DNA of 64,000 bases from Polycyclovorans sp002706265 (GTDB lineage: Bacteria > Pseudomonadota > Gammaproteobacteria > Nevskiales > Nevskiaceae): assembly GCA_963973915.1 (NCBI GenBank), contig CAXBBM010000003.1:62001-126000 (forward strand), given 5' to 3'. A model generated the notes under the pieces. That model saw only the letters and a program-made list of their open reading frames with translations, had not been told where the DNA came from and did not search any database. Below, one piece after another: positions 18,614-29,187 of the stretch. The first letter of the stretch is position 1, and each line of letters begins with the position of its first letter. The position numbers and the translations under genes are program-made.

Positions 18614-20005
18614 TCAGGGTGCAGCGGACAGTTCGAACGCACTTTCCAGTTCCGCCAGCGCGTCTGCGCAGTACACGGAGATGCGGTGCACGTGGGGCAG
18701 CGCGTCGCGCCAGGCGGTGAAACCAAAGTTCAGGTCATCGCCATAGCGCACACAGGTGATGTTCAGGGCCTGCCCGTGATAGAGCACCGAGGCGGGGTAC
18801 ATCGCTTCGAGGCGCGCGCCGAACAGGTGCAGTTGCTCCGTGGGGCCCGGTACGTTCGAGATCACCACATTGAACATGGGCCGGGTGCGGCCTGCGAGGC
18901 CCAGGGCCTGTTGCAAGGCGTAAGGGCCCATCACGGCGAGGGTGAACGCCCCCACCGTGGTGCGCGGCAGGGCGCTCACCTGCTCCTTGAGCGCGCGCGT
19001 CGAGGCGTGGACCCGTTCAAGCCGCGCGACGGGATCGGATTCATTGGTGGCCAGGTCGGCAAAGCCGAAGCTGATGGCGGTGCCGACGCTGATCTCGTCT
19101 GCAGCGCGGACACTGATCGGGATGCAGGCATTGAGACTGGTCCGCTCGGGCAGTTCGCCTGCTTCGGCCAGCAGCCTGCGCAAGCCGGCGCCGCAGATCG
19201 CCAGCACCACATCATTGACCGACACCTTGGCCGCCTCGGCCACGCGTTTGAGGCGCGCCAGCGGATAGCGTTGTGTGGACAGGCGGCGCTGCACGGTGAC
19301 CCGTCCGTTCAGCACGGTACTGGGGGCCGAGAACGCGGTGACCAGATCGGGCACGCGCCTGGCGCCCGGCCGCAACATGGGGTAGAGGTTGGCGATGGAT
19401 TTCATCGCCAGACCGCGGCGCGTGGGCACTGCCGCCGCTTTCTCGGTGTTCTCGGCGGCCTTTGCCTTCCGCCGGGGGCGGCTGGTTTCAACGTAGGCCC
19501 AGGGCGCCGGGCGGATTTCATCAGGGACCGGCGACATCGCGCGCTGGAACATGCGCATGCCCGATACGCCGTCGATCAGCACGTGGTGAATCTTGATGAA
19601 CAGGGCGAATCGGTTGTCCTCCAGCCCCTCGATGACGTGGCATTCCCACATCGGCCGACGCAGGTCCAGCGCGTTGGCATGCAGGCGGGAGACCAGTTCG
19701 CCGAGTTCGCGTTCGCCCCCGGGCTGCGGCAGTGCAAGCCTGCGAACGTGGTATTCCATGTCGGGCGTGCCGGAGGTGTCGAGCATCGGCATCAGGCCCG
19801 ACATCAGGCCCTTGCGCAGGTGCAGGTTCCAAGGCTTCACCAGCGCGTCGGCAGACCGCAGATGGTCGGTCAGATCGCGCATGTAGGTCGGCCCTGCGTT
19901 CCCAGGACGCTCGAAGATCATCAGCGCGCCGACATGATTGGGGGTGTCGCTGGTTTCAAGAACCAGCCACCCCAGATCGAGGGCGGGAACCAAGTGAGTG
20001 CTCAT
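18614..20005 (-). CDS. WS/DGAT wax ester synthase / diacylglycerol acyltransferase
   Basis: A 463-residue bifunctional acyltransferase of the Acinetobacter AtfA and mycobacterial Tgs family. The active-site motif HHVLIDG is at residues 140-146. PLARLKRVAEAAKVSVNDVVLA, NVVISNVPGP and the C-terminal LNFGFTAW regions are typical (quoted in part). It would esterify acyl-CoA with a fatty alcohol or diacylglycerol for storage. GGAGG lies 8 bp before ATG 20005. It is followed after 61 bp by the PQQ dehydrogenase in the same direction and is divergent from CYP153. Confidence 0.92.
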   Translation of the reverse strand: MSTHLVPALDLGWLVLETSDTPNHVGALMIFERPGNAGPTYMRDLTDHLRSADALVKPWNLHLRKGLMSGLMPMLDTSGTPDMEYHVRRLALPQPGGERELGELVSRLHANALDLRRPMWECHVIEGLEDNRFALFIKIHHVLIDGVSGMRMFQRAMSPVPDEIRPAPWAYVETSRPRRKAKAAENTEKAAAVPTRRGLAMKSIANLYPMLRPGARRVPDLVTAFSAPSTVLNGRVTVQRRLSTQRYPLARLKRVAEAAKVSVNDVVLAICGAGLRRLLAEAGELPERTSLNACIPISVRAADEISVGTAISFGFADLATNESDPVARLERVHASTRALKEQVSALPRTTVGAFTLAVMGPYALQQALGLAGRTRPMFNVVISNVPGPTEQLHLFGARLEAMYPASVLYHGQALNITCVRYGDDLNFGFTAWRDALPHVHRISVYCADALAELESAFELSAAP

Positions 20006-20208
20006 TTTTACATCCTCCGGGTGCGTGCGTGACGCGCCTGAACAGGGCGGCCCGCTTTGTCTATTTGTTATTTATTGACGGCAATCGACTCATTTTTCAG
20101 GGTCATCGCACATTCATCATAGTTTAGGTTCAAAACCCAGGTGACGCCAGCCAGCAGGGCTGCAGGCGCGATCGCGCCATGGCGTGGGGCGGTGTTCCGG
20201 TGTCCGGT

Positions 20209-20243
20209 TTGTCAGGGCTTGGTTAAGTTGATATAAGTATCAA
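20209..20243 (+). promoter_or_regulatory. CYP153 promoter with overlapping dyad operator
   Basis: A strong sigma-70 promoter: TTGTCA at 20209-20214, exactly 17 bp, and TATAAG at 20232-20237. The dyad TTGATA-TAAG-TATCAA at 20228-20243 covers the -10 and the probable start site, which is where a repressor would act. The same 16-bp architecture is found at 45185-45200 before CuMMO operon 2. The whole divergent spacer (20006-20311) also has an AT-rich stretch near 20040-20120 that probably holds the WS/DGAT promoter. Confidence 0.65.
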
Positions 20244-20311
20244 TAACAGAGGTTGTCGGTCTGCCGGCGTTCATCGTGGCAGGCCAGAGTACCCACCACC
20301 GAGGAGAAATC

Positions 20312-21580
20312 ATGATGCATGCCGCAAACACCGCCGTTCCGCAGGCGCACGAGAATCCTGCCTACGCAATTCCGCTGGACGAGATCGACGTCAGCAATCC
20401 CGAGATGTACCGCGACAACACCTTGTGGGGCTATTTTGAGCGCCTGCGTCGCGAAGACCCCGTGCATTACTGCGCCAAGAGCCTGTTCGGTCCTTACTGG
20501 TCAGTGACCAAGTACAAGGACATCATGCAGGTCGAGACGCAGCCCCGGATCTTCTCTTCCGACTCACGGCGCGGCGGCGTCACCATCATGGACACGAACA
20601 CTGCGGTGCAGCTGCCTATGTTCATCCAGATGGACCCGCCGCAGCACGACGAGCATCGCAAGTCGGTCAGCCCCATCGTCGCACCGGAAAATCTCGCCCG
20701 TTTGGAGGGGATCATCAGAAAGCGTACCGGTGATGCCCTCGACGCTTTGCCTGTGGGCAAGGAATTCAACTGGGTTGATGACGTGTCGATCAACCTCACC
20801 ACGCAGATGCTGGCGACCCTGTTCGATTTCCCGTGGGAAGATCGCTCCAAGCTCACCTTCTGGTCGGACGCGACGCTGGCGCTGCCGGGTGATGGCGTGG
20901 TCGATTCCGAAGAACACCGCATGCAGATCATGGGCGAGTGCGCGGCCTACATGACCCGGCTCTGGAACGAGCGCGTCAACGCCGACCCGCGTCCCGACCT
21001 GATCTCGATGATGGCCCACGACGAGCGCACGCGGAACATGACGCCCGAAGAGTATCTGGGCAACATCCTGCTGCTGATCGTCGGCGGTAACGACACCACG
21101 CGCAATTCAATGACCGGCGGCCTGCTGGCACTGAGTCAAAGTCCTGATCAGTACGCCAAGCTGTGCGCCAATCCGGCGCTGGTGAAGTCGATGATTCCCG
21201 AAGTGATTCGTTGGCAGACACCGCTGGCGCATATGCGGCGCACGGCCACCGAAGACACCGTGCTCGGCGGCAAGAACATCGCCAAGGGTGACAAGGTGGT
21301 GATGTGGTACGTCTCGGGCAACCGTGACGAAGAAGCCATTGCCAACCCCAACGACTTTATCATTGACCGCGCCCGGCCGCGTGAACATCTGTCGTTCGGC
21401 TTCGGCATCCACCGTTGTGTCGGCAACCGCCTGGCAGAAATGCAACTCCGCATTCTCTGGGAAGAGCTCCTTCAGCGGTGGCCCAAGCCCGGGCAGATCA
21501 AGGTGCTTGCAGAGCCCGTTCGCGTGCTGTCTCCCATGATCAGGGGCTACACCTCGATGCGCGTGCGGATTGATGCCTGA
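20312..21580 (+). CDS. cytochrome P450, CYP153-type alkane hydroxylase
   Basis: A 422-residue soluble P450. The I-helix oxygen-activation motif is GGNDTTRNS (residues 258-266), ExxR is EVIR (297-300), and the heme-ligand loop is FGFGIHRCVG with Cys369. The GGNDTTRNSMTGG and IHRCVGNRLAEMQ wording is diagnostic of CYP153, which hydroxylates the terminal carbon of medium-chain alkanes. The start MMHAANTAV follows GGAGAAA by a few bases. A ferredoxin gene follows after 97 bp; no ferredoxin reductase is in the window, though CYP153 systems need one. Confidence 0.93.
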   Translation: MMHAANTAVPQAHENPAYAIPLDEIDVSNPEMYRDNTLWGYFERLRREDPVHYCAKSLFGPYWSVTKYKDIMQVETQPRIFSSDSRRGGVTIMDTNTAVQLPMFIQMDPPQHDEHRKSVSPIVAPENLARLEGIIRKRTGDALDALPVGKEFNWVDDVSINLTTQMLATLFDFPWEDRSKLTFWSDATLALPGDGVVDSEEHRMQIMGECAAYMTRLWNERVNADPRPDLISMMAHDERTRNMTPEEYLGNILLLIVGGNDTTRNSMTGGLLALSQSPDQYAKLCANPALVKSMIPEVIRWQTPLAHMRRTATEDTVLGGKNIAKGDKVVMWYVSGNRDEEAIANPNDFIIDRARPREHLSFGFGIHRCVGNRLAEMQLRILWEELLQRWPKPGQIKVLAEPVRVLSPMIRGYTSMRVRIDA

Positions 21581-21630
21581 GCCCATGCGTCGCGCGGCGC
21601 TGCGCGCAGCCGCCGCATCTGCCCTGAAAG

Positions 21631-21655
21631 CCCCGCACGCTTGCAGCGTGCGGGG
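21631..21655 (+). promoter_or_regulatory. stem-loop between CYP153 and ferredoxin genes
   Basis: CCCCGCACGC and GCGTGCGGGG form a perfect ten-base stem with a five-base loop (TTGCA), preceded by AAAG and followed by TTGTCT. It could partly terminate transcription or protect the upstream P450 message, giving different P450 and ferredoxin levels. Confidence 0.6.
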
Positions 21656-21677
21656 TTGTCTCTGAGAGAAATCAACC

Positions 21678-21998
21678 ATGATCAAAGTAACGTTCATCGA
21701 ACACAATGGGACCGTCCGCAACGTTGAGGTCGAGGAAGGCACATCGCTGATGGACGCAGCCGTCGGCAATCTCGTACCGGGCATCGACGGTGATTGCGGC
21801 GGTGTCAGTGCCTGTGGCACCTGCCATCTGTTCATCGAAGCCGAATGGCGCGATAAGGTGTCGCCGGTCGAGGAGACCGAACGGTCGATGCTCGACTTCG
21901 TCGAGGATGACGGCCCGGGGTCGAGGCTGGGCTGCCAGATCAAACTCACGAGGGCGCTCGACGGCCTCGTGGCGCGAACGCCGGTCGGTCAGCACTGA
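21678..21998 (+). CDS. [2Fe-2S] ferredoxin, electron donor to CYP153
   Basis: A 106-residue adrenodoxin/putidaredoxin-type ferredoxin. The four cluster ligands are visible: Cys40, Cys46 and Cys49 in DCGGVSACGTC, and Cys86 in RLGCQIKL. The length matches the family. It follows CYP153 in the same direction, the usual arrangement for class I bacterial P450 systems, and should shuttle electrons from an unlinked NAD(P)H ferredoxin reductase. Confidence 0.93.
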   Translation: MIKVTFIEHNGTVRNVEVEEGTSLMDAAVGNLVPGIDGDCGGVSACGTCHLFIEAEWRDKVSPVEETERSMLDFVEDDGPGSRLGCQIKLTRALDGLVARTPVGQH

Positions 21999-22011
21999 GC
22001 GCGGGATGCGC

Positions 22012-22062
22012 GGTTCTCGGTCGCAGGCGCACTGACACCGACCTGCGCAGCGACCGGGAACC
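22012..22062. terminator. long hairpin between convergent ferredoxin and acyl-CoA dehydrogenase genes
   Basis: GGTTCTCGGTCGC (22012-22024) pairs along 13 bases with GCGACCGGGAACC (22050-22062), with one G-U, and a smaller GCGCA/TGCGC helix inside. It fills the 80-bp gap between two converging operons and probably ends transcription both ways, although no T-tract is present. Confidence 0.5.
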
Positions 22063-22078
22063 TCGCAACTTCTGAGCG

Positions 22079-23251
22079 TTATTGGGCGCGATGGCCGTCT
22101 GCGTCCAGCAGGCGGCGGGCGATGATCAGGCGCTGCATTTCGTTGGTGCCTTCGCCGATCGCGAGCAGGGGCGCGTCGCGGTACAGCCGTTCCACCCGCA
22201 CTTCGCGCGAATAGCCGTAGGCGCCGTGGATGCGCAGGGATTCTGCGGCGTTTTCCATCGCGGCTTCGGTGGCGAACAGCTTCGCCATGCCTGCCTCCAG
22301 ATCGCAGCGCCGTCCGGCGTCATAGGCGCGGGCCGCAGCCTCCACCAGCAGCCGGGCGGCCTGCACGCGCGTGGCCATGTCGGCCAGCTTGAGCTGGATC
22401 GCCTGGTGCTCGCAGATCGGCTTGCCGAAGGTCTTGCGCTGCTGCGAATAACTCAGCGCCTCCTCGTAAGCCGAGCGCGCGACGCCGACCCCGCGCGCGG
22501 CGACGTTGATGCGGCCCAGTTCCAGGCCGCCGAGAATCTGCTGCAGCCCGCGGCCTTCGACGCCGCCGACCAGGCGCGCGGCCGGAATGCGGTAGTCCTG
22601 AAACAGCATCTCCACGGTGTCGATGCCGCGGTAGCCCAGTTTCGGCAGCTTGCGCGGCACCGAGAAACCGGGGCCTTTTTCGGCAATGAACAGGCTCATG
22701 CCACGGTGGCGCGGATCGGCCTTGGGGTCGGTCTTGACCAGCAGCGCGAAGCAGTTACCGCGCAGTCCGTTGGTGATCCAGGTCTTGGCGCCGTTGACGA
22801 GGTAGTGCTCGCCATCGCGCCGGGCGACGGTGCGGATGGCCTGCAGATCGGTGCCGCAGTCCGGCTCGGTCAGCGCGATGCCGCCGCGCAGCTCGCCTTT
22901 GGCGAAGCGGGGCAGAAAATAGTCCTTTTGCGCGTCCGTGCCGTAGCGCAGCACCGCCGAGGCCATGATCAGGTGCGAGTTGATGACGCCGGACAGCGAC
23001 ATCCACTCGGCCGCGATCGTCTCGATCAGGCGCGCGTAGGTCTGCGCGCTGAGCCCGAGTCCACCATAGGCCTCGGGAATGATGGCGCCGAACAGGCCCA
23101 TCTCGCGCATCTGCTCGACGATGGCCTCGGGATACTCGTCGGCCTGTTCGAGGGCGATGGCCACCGGCCGCACCTCGCCCGCAAGGAATCGCTCGACCGC
23201 GTCAATCAGCGCATCGTCGTCCCGGGAAACGTCGTCGTGGTGCATGTCCAT
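22079..23251 (-). CDS. acyl-CoA dehydrogenase (carboxylase operon, last gene)
   Basis: A 390-residue acyl-CoA dehydrogenase with ALTEPDCGTDLQAIRT, ITNGLRGNCFALL, QRKTFGKPICEHQ, HGAYGYSREV and IGEGTNEMQRLI. Glu is present in GEGTNE, the classical catalytic position. The start is ATG 23251, which shares one base with the stop of the carboxyltransferase gene (TGATG). The frame continues upstream but overlaps that gene. Next to an acyl-CoA carboxylase it probably makes the 3-methyl-2-enoyl-CoA that is carboxylated, like isovaleryl- or citronellyl-CoA dehydrogenase; which of these cannot be told here. Confidence 0.87.
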   Translation of the reverse strand: MDMHHDDVSRDDDALIDAVERFLAGEVRPVAIALEQADEYPEAIVEQMREMGLFGAIIPEAYGGLGLSAQTYARLIETIAAEWMSLSGVINSHLIMASAVLRYGTDAQKDYFLPRFAKGELRGGIALTEPDCGTDLQAIRTVARRDGEHYLVNGAKTWITNGLRGNCFALLVKTDPKADPRHRGMSLFIAEKGPGFSVPRKLPKLGYRGIDTVEMLFQDYRIPAARLVGGVEGRGLQQILGGLELGRINVAARGVGVARSAYEEALSYSQQRKTFGKPICEHQAIQLKLADMATRVQAARLLVEAAARAYDAGRRCDLEAGMAKLFATEAAMENAAESLRIHGAYGYSREVRVERLYRDAPLLAIGEGTNEMQRLIIARRLLDADGHRAQ

Positions 23252-24849
23252 CACATCCGGAACACGCCGTAGCGCGGCTCGGCGAGGGGCACGTTGGCCG
23301 CGCAGGACAGCGCGATGCCGAGCGCGTTGCGCGTGTCGAGCGGATCCAGCACACCGTCGTCCTGGCAGCGCGCGGAGAACCACAGGCTGCTGGTCTCACG
23401 CTCGGATTTCTCGCGCGTGCGCTTGCGCAGCTCGGCCACTTCCTCGTCGCCGGCCTCGGGACGGGCACGGCGCAACTGGCGCAGCTTGACGTCGGCCAGC
23501 GTGTTGCCGGCCTGCTCCGGTCCCATCACGCCCATCTTCGCCTGCGGCCAGGAGAAGATCATGCGTGGGTCCCAGCTGCGGCCGCACATGCCGTAGTAGC
23601 CGGCACCGAACGCGCCGCTGGTGAGGACGGTGAGCTTGGGGACTTCGGAGCCGGCCTGCGCCATCAGCATCTTGGCGCCGTCCTTGGTGATGCCGCCTTC
23701 CTCGTACTGGCGCCCGATCATGTAGCCGGTGGTGTTCTGCAGGAAGATCATGGGCGTGCCCATCTGGTTGCAGAGCTGGATGAAGTGCGCGGCCTTGAGC
23801 GAGCTGTCGGAGAACAGCACGCCGTTGTTGCCGAGCAGGCCCACCTTGCAGCCCCACAGCCGCGCCCAGCCGCAGACCAGGGTCGTGCCGTAATTGGGTT
23901 GGTATTCGTGAAAGCGGCTGCCGTCGACCATGCGCGCGATCACTTCGCGGATGTCGAATTGGGTCTTGTAGTCCACCGGAACGATGCCGTAGAGCTCGCG
24001 CGGATCGTAGTAGGGCGCCTCGGCATCTGCCCAGTCGAAGTGCTTCTTCGGCTGCGAGAAGCTGGAGACGATGGACCGGGCCAGCGCGATGCCTTCTTCC
24101 TCGCTGTCGACCGCGTAGTCTGCAACGCCGGACACCGAGGTGTGCATGTCGGCACCGCCCAGCGCATCGACCGTGACCTCTTCGCCGGTCGCGGCCTTCA
24201 CCAGCGGCGGACCGCCGAGAAACACCGCGCCGGTGCCGCGCACCATGATGGTGTGCTCGCACAGGGCCGGCACGTAGGCACCGCCGGCGGTGCAGTGTCC
24301 GAGCACCACGGCGACCTGCGGAATGCCCATCTTTGACAGGATGCACTGATTGCGAAACACCCGGCCGCCCATCACGTACACGCCGGAGAGGTCTTCCAGA
24401 TAGCCGCCCGCGCTGTCGCAGAGGTGGATGACCGGCAGGCGGTTCTCGATGGCGATTTCCAGCGCGCGCACGATCTTTGGGGCCGACAGGGGATACCAGG
24501 CGCCGCCCTTGTTGCTGGAATCATCGGCGTGGATCATCACCTCGCGGCCATTGACCACGCCGATGCCGGAGATGACGTTCGCGCCCGGCGCTTCGCCGTT
24601 GAACTGATCGTAGGCGGCGATGCTGGAGAGCTCCAGAAAGGGCGTGCCGGGGTCGAGCAGCAGATCCAGCCGCTCGCGCACCAGCAGTTTTTTCTGCCGC
24701 CGCAGGCGCTCGATGTCGCGCTCCGGGCGTTCGTGGCGGATGCGCTCCTGCAGGGACTTGAAGTCGCCGCAGATGCGTTGCATCGCCGCGCTGTTGGCAC
24801 GGAATGCCGCCGAGGCGGGCGATACCCGCGTTTCGATGCGCTGCATCAT
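23251..24849 (-). CDS. acyl-CoA carboxylase carboxyltransferase (beta) subunit
   Basis: A 532-residue carboxyltransferase of the methylcrotonyl/geranyl/propionyl-CoA carboxylase family. The N-terminal half has VISGIGVVNGREV and SAGGYLEDLSGVYVMGGR, then CTAGGAYVPALCEH and FLGGPPLVKAATGEEV; the C-terminal half has GNNGVLFSDSSLKAAHFIQL and FGAGYYGMCGR. The architecture fits methylcrotonyl- or geranyl-CoA carboxylase rather than propionyl-CoA carboxylase. An AtuA-family neighbour leans toward geranyl-type or another branched acyl-CoA. The start overlaps the biotin-carrier stop by four bases (ATGA), implying coupled translation. Confidence 0.9.
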   Translation of the reverse strand: MMQRIETRVSPASAAFRANSAAMQRICGDFKSLQERIRHERPERDIERLRRQKKLLVRERLDLLLDPGTPFLELSSIAAYDQFNGEAPGANVISGIGVVNGREVMIHADDSSNKGGAWYPLSAPKIVRALEIAIENRLPVIHLCDSAGGYLEDLSGVYVMGGRVFRNQCILSKMGIPQVAVVLGHCTAGGAYVPALCEHTIMVRGTGAVFLGGPPLVKAATGEEVTVDALGGADMHTSVSGVADYAVDSEEEGIALARSIVSSFSQPKKHFDWADAEAPYYDPRELYGIVPVDYKTQFDIREVIARMVDGSRFHEYQPNYGTTLVCGWARLWGCKVGLLGNNGVLFSDSSLKAAHFIQLCNQMGTPMIFLQNTTGYMIGRQYEEGGITKDGAKMLMAQAGSEVPKLTVLTSGAFGAGYYGMCGRSWDPRMIFSWPQAKMGVMGPEQAGNTLADVKLRQLRRARPEAGDEEVAELRKRTREKSERETSSLWFSARCQDDGVLDPLDTRNALGIALSCAANVPLAEPRYGVFRM

Positions 24850-25352
24850 GAGGTCGCCTCCGGTTGTGTTGCCAAGCGCACCAGCGTGGCCTTGACCGGC
24901 ACGCTCTGACCGGGTGCGCACAGCACCTCGGCAACCTCGCCGTCATGCGGCGCGGTGATGGTCACTTCCAGTTTCATGCTTTCCATGGTCAGCAGTACCT
25001 GGCCGGATTTCACGGTGTCACCGGCCTTCACCTGCACGGTGAGGATGGTGCCCGGCATCGGCGACAGGGCGCTGTTGGCACCGCCGCGGCCGCTGGCGGC
25101 GAGCACATCGAGCGGGTTCAGCCGCTCGATGGCGTGCGTGCGGCCATCAAGGTGAATCCAGACCTGGTCCCCGTGCTGGGCGATCAGCGCTTCGCGCCGT
25201 GCATCGCCGGCGCGCACGCGGTAGCGGCCGTCGCCAAGCGTGTCGAGTGCGCAGTCGAAGCTGTGTTCGCCGGCCTGAAGGCGCAGGCCGGTGGATGTGC
25301 GTGTCAGCGTGCAGGCGTGCTGTTCGCCGTTGAGGGTCAGAATTTTTTTCAT
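24846..25352 (-). CDS. biotin carboxyl carrier subunit of acyl-CoA carboxylase (split alpha subunit)
   Basis: A 168-residue protein. Residues 1-90 resemble the biotin-transfer (BT) linking domain of methylcrotonyl-CoA carboxylase alpha subunits, and residues 95-165 are a biotinyl domain with the lysine at ESMKLE (Lys127), where the commonest form is EAMKM. The gene starts exactly where the BT domain begins in fused alpha subunits, 10 bp after the biotin carboxylase stop, and in another frame. There is no good ribosome site, so it probably relies on translational coupling. Confidence 0.85.
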   Translation of the reverse strand: MKKILTLNGEQHACTLTRTSTGLRLQAGEHSFDCALDTLGDGRYRVRAGDARREALIAQHGDQVWIHLDGRTHAIERLNPLDVLAASGRGGANSALSPMPGTILTVQVKAGDTVKSGQVLLTMESMKLEVTITAPHDGEVAEVLCAPGQSVPVKATLVRLATQPEATS

Positions 25353-25362
25353 GGTCGATTGC

Positions 25363-26840
<1,478 letters not shown>

Positions 26841-26844
<4 letters not shown>

Positions 26845-28625
26845 GACGGCAGCTCAAGCGTCGCCGGCACCGGGATCGGGAAGTCGAGCAGCATCTGCGC
26901 ATAGGCCTTGCCCTGCGGGTCGATGCGCAGCGAGGCAATGCCGCCGCCGCCGAGCGCGCGTTCCAGCAGAAAATTGAGGCCGTCCAGGCCCGGCCACTCA
27001 TAGCGGTGCACCGGCCCCTGCACGAGGTGCGCGAACCACTGGGCGACGGCGTCGGCGCTCAAGGCGGCGCGGATAAAGGGCAGGTACTCAGGGCGGCGCG
27101 CGAGGATGCCGATGTTGGCGCTGTCGCCCTTGTCGCCGCTGCGGCCCCAGGCCAGACGCACCAGGGGCACGGTGCGGGTGCCGGCGGCGAAGGCGTCGGC
27201 CGGCAGTGCTGCGGGTTCGGCGTGCGGCGGCGGCGGTTGTGTTGCGGCGCCGCGCATCTGCGGGCAGGTGATGGACTGGCCGTCAAGTTCCAGGCCGACC
27301 GCAATCTCTGCCTTGGGCCAGACGAACGAGAACAGGCGAATCACCGGGGTGACCTTGGGCCGGCCGCCGGAGAAGCCGGTGATGGCCGGCGCACTGGCCA
27401 GGGCCATCGGCGCCATTTCGCGCGAGAAGATCTCCAGCGCGTTTTTGTCGGGGTGGCGGGCGGCGACCTTGACGATGACTTCGCGCGTCTCGGCGCGCGC
27501 GTGCGGGCCATAGGTGGCCTCGGAACCGAGGGCCTCGACGCTGGTTTCGGTGAAGTCGCCCAGACCGCGCTCGGCAAACAGCCGCCGGCAGCGTGCCAGC
27601 AGGGCCTCGCCGGTCCGCTGCGCCTTGGCCGGCGCGTCGATGCCACCGATCATGAACTGCGCGGTGGCGCGAAAGCCGTCGGCATAGGTGGCGCTGACCT
27701 TGCACTGGTCGGTGGCCGGTCGGCCGCGGGCGCCGCTGACGCGGACCTGGTTTTCGCCGATGGCTTCGAGGTGGATGCCGCTGAAATCGCAGCTCACGTC
27801 GGGGAGCAGATAGTTGCTGGGGTCGCCGATCTCATAGACCACCTGCTCGCCCACGGTCGAAGGATCGATCAGGCCGCCGGTGCCCGCAGGCTTTTCGATG
27901 ACGAAGCTGCCGTCCGGTGCGCAGTCGGCGATGGGGAAGCCCATGTTTTCCCAGCCCTCGACGCGATGCCAGTCGGTGTAGTTGCCGCCGGTGCACTGCG
28001 TGCCGCATTCGATGATGTGGCCGGCCAGGCTGCCCTGTGCGAGTTGGTCGTAATCGTCGGGCTTCCAGCCAAAGGCGTGGATCAGCGGTCCGAGCACCAC
28101 CGCGCTGTCCACGCAGCGGCCGGTGACGACGATGTCGGCACCGGCGTCCAGAGCCGCGGCGATCGGGAAGGCGCCCAGATACGCATTGGCGCTGGCCAGC
28201 TTGGCCGGCAGGGCCGCGCCGCTGAACATCTCGCGCACGCCGGCCTCGCGGATGGCGTGCAGCTGCGGCAGCAGGTCATCACCGGTCACGGCCGCGATCT
28301 TCAGGTCCAGGCCTTCAGCTTCGGCAGCCTGGGCCAGCGCTTCGCGGCAGGCGGCCGGGTTCACGCCGCCGGCGTTGCTGACCACGCGGATGCCGCGCGT
28401 CTTGATCTCGCGCAACAGCGGCCGCAGGGTGCTGACGAAGTCGGGGGCGTAGCCGCCCTTGGGGTCCTTGGCCTTGACCCGCGTGAGCAGCGACATGGTG
28501 ATTTCGGCCAGATAGTCGAAGACCAGCACGTCGATGTTGCCGCCGTGCACCAGCTGGGCGGCCGCATTTTCGGTGTCGCCCCAGAAGCCGGAGGCGCAGC
28601 CGATGCGCAGGGAAGTCTGTTTCAT
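26841..28625 (-). CDS. AtuA-family (DUF1446) acyclic terpene utilisation-type protein
   Basis: A 594-residue cytosolic protein. The long N-terminal part matches the AtuA/DUF1446 family: RIGCASGFWGDTENA, FDYLAEITMSLL, VVTGRCVDSAVVLGPLIHAF, ECGTQCTGGNYTDW. A C-terminal domain carries LAWGRSGDKGDSANIGI, the second conserved block of the family. AtuA is needed for citronellol/geraniol growth in Pseudomonas but its chemistry is unknown. The start MKQTSLRIG at 28625 is chosen; the upstream open frame overlaps the thioesterase gene. A four-base overlap joins it to biotin carboxylase. Confidence 0.88.
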
Positions 28626-28674
28626 GTTCGGTGGTTTCCTGTTCGGTTTTGTTCGTTCGGATGCGTGTGGCTCG

Positions 28675-29148
28675 TCACTGGCGCGGCCAGAACACGCGCC
28701 AGATGCCCTTGGCGGTGGCGCAGATCTCGCCCCGAGAATTGAGCAGCTCGCCCTCGGCAAAGGCGGTGCCGCGGCCGGCGCGCAACACCCGGCCAACGGC
28801 CCTGAACGACTCGCCCTGGGCCGCCGCGAGGTAGGTGATGTCGAGATTCATCGTGACCTGGGAGTAGGTGGCGGGCGACAGGCCCGCGGCCAGCAGGCGC
28901 GGCAGTTGTGCCGAGACGATGGCGTAGCCCAGCGCGCCGTCGAACATGTAGGAAATCACGCCGCCGTTGATCGCGTCCGGCGGCCCGCCCGCGCCCCGCT
29001 GTGCCGGCGTCGGCGCGGCCAGGTGCAACGCCACTTCGCCGGGCGTGATTTCTTCGGCCGTCAGGCCTTGGGCCTGCATGAACGGGCTTTCATTCCAGCG
29101 CTCCTTGACCAGATAGGGCGCAACGGTGACGGGCAGATCATGGGTCAT
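28675..29148 (-). CDS. PaaI-type hot-dog thioesterase
   Basis: A 157-residue single hot-dog domain. The helix motif INGGVISYMFDGALGYA corresponds to the HGG...D active-site region of the PaaI/thioesterase-2 group, with Asn in place of His. The C-terminal strand ICATAKGIWRVF is typical. It sits between an acyl-CoA dehydrogenase and the AtuA gene; release of CoA from blocked intermediates is the likely role. Confidence 0.82.
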   Translation of the reverse strand: MTHDLPVTVAPYLVKERWNESPFMQAQGLTAEEITPGEVALHLAAPTPAQRGAGGPPDAINGGVISYMFDGALGYAIVSAQLPRLLAAGLSPATYSQVTMNLDITYLAAAQGESFRAVGRVLRAGRGTAFAEGELLNSRGEICATAKGIWRVFWPRQ

Positions 29149-29187
29149 GCAGGGGCTCGTTGGGGGGTAGGTGCGCTGGACGGGGGC

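Noticed and set aside
27006..28742. 578-codon plus-strand frame
   Set aside because: Antisense to the AtuA-family gene; no recognisable domain and composition typical of shadow frames.
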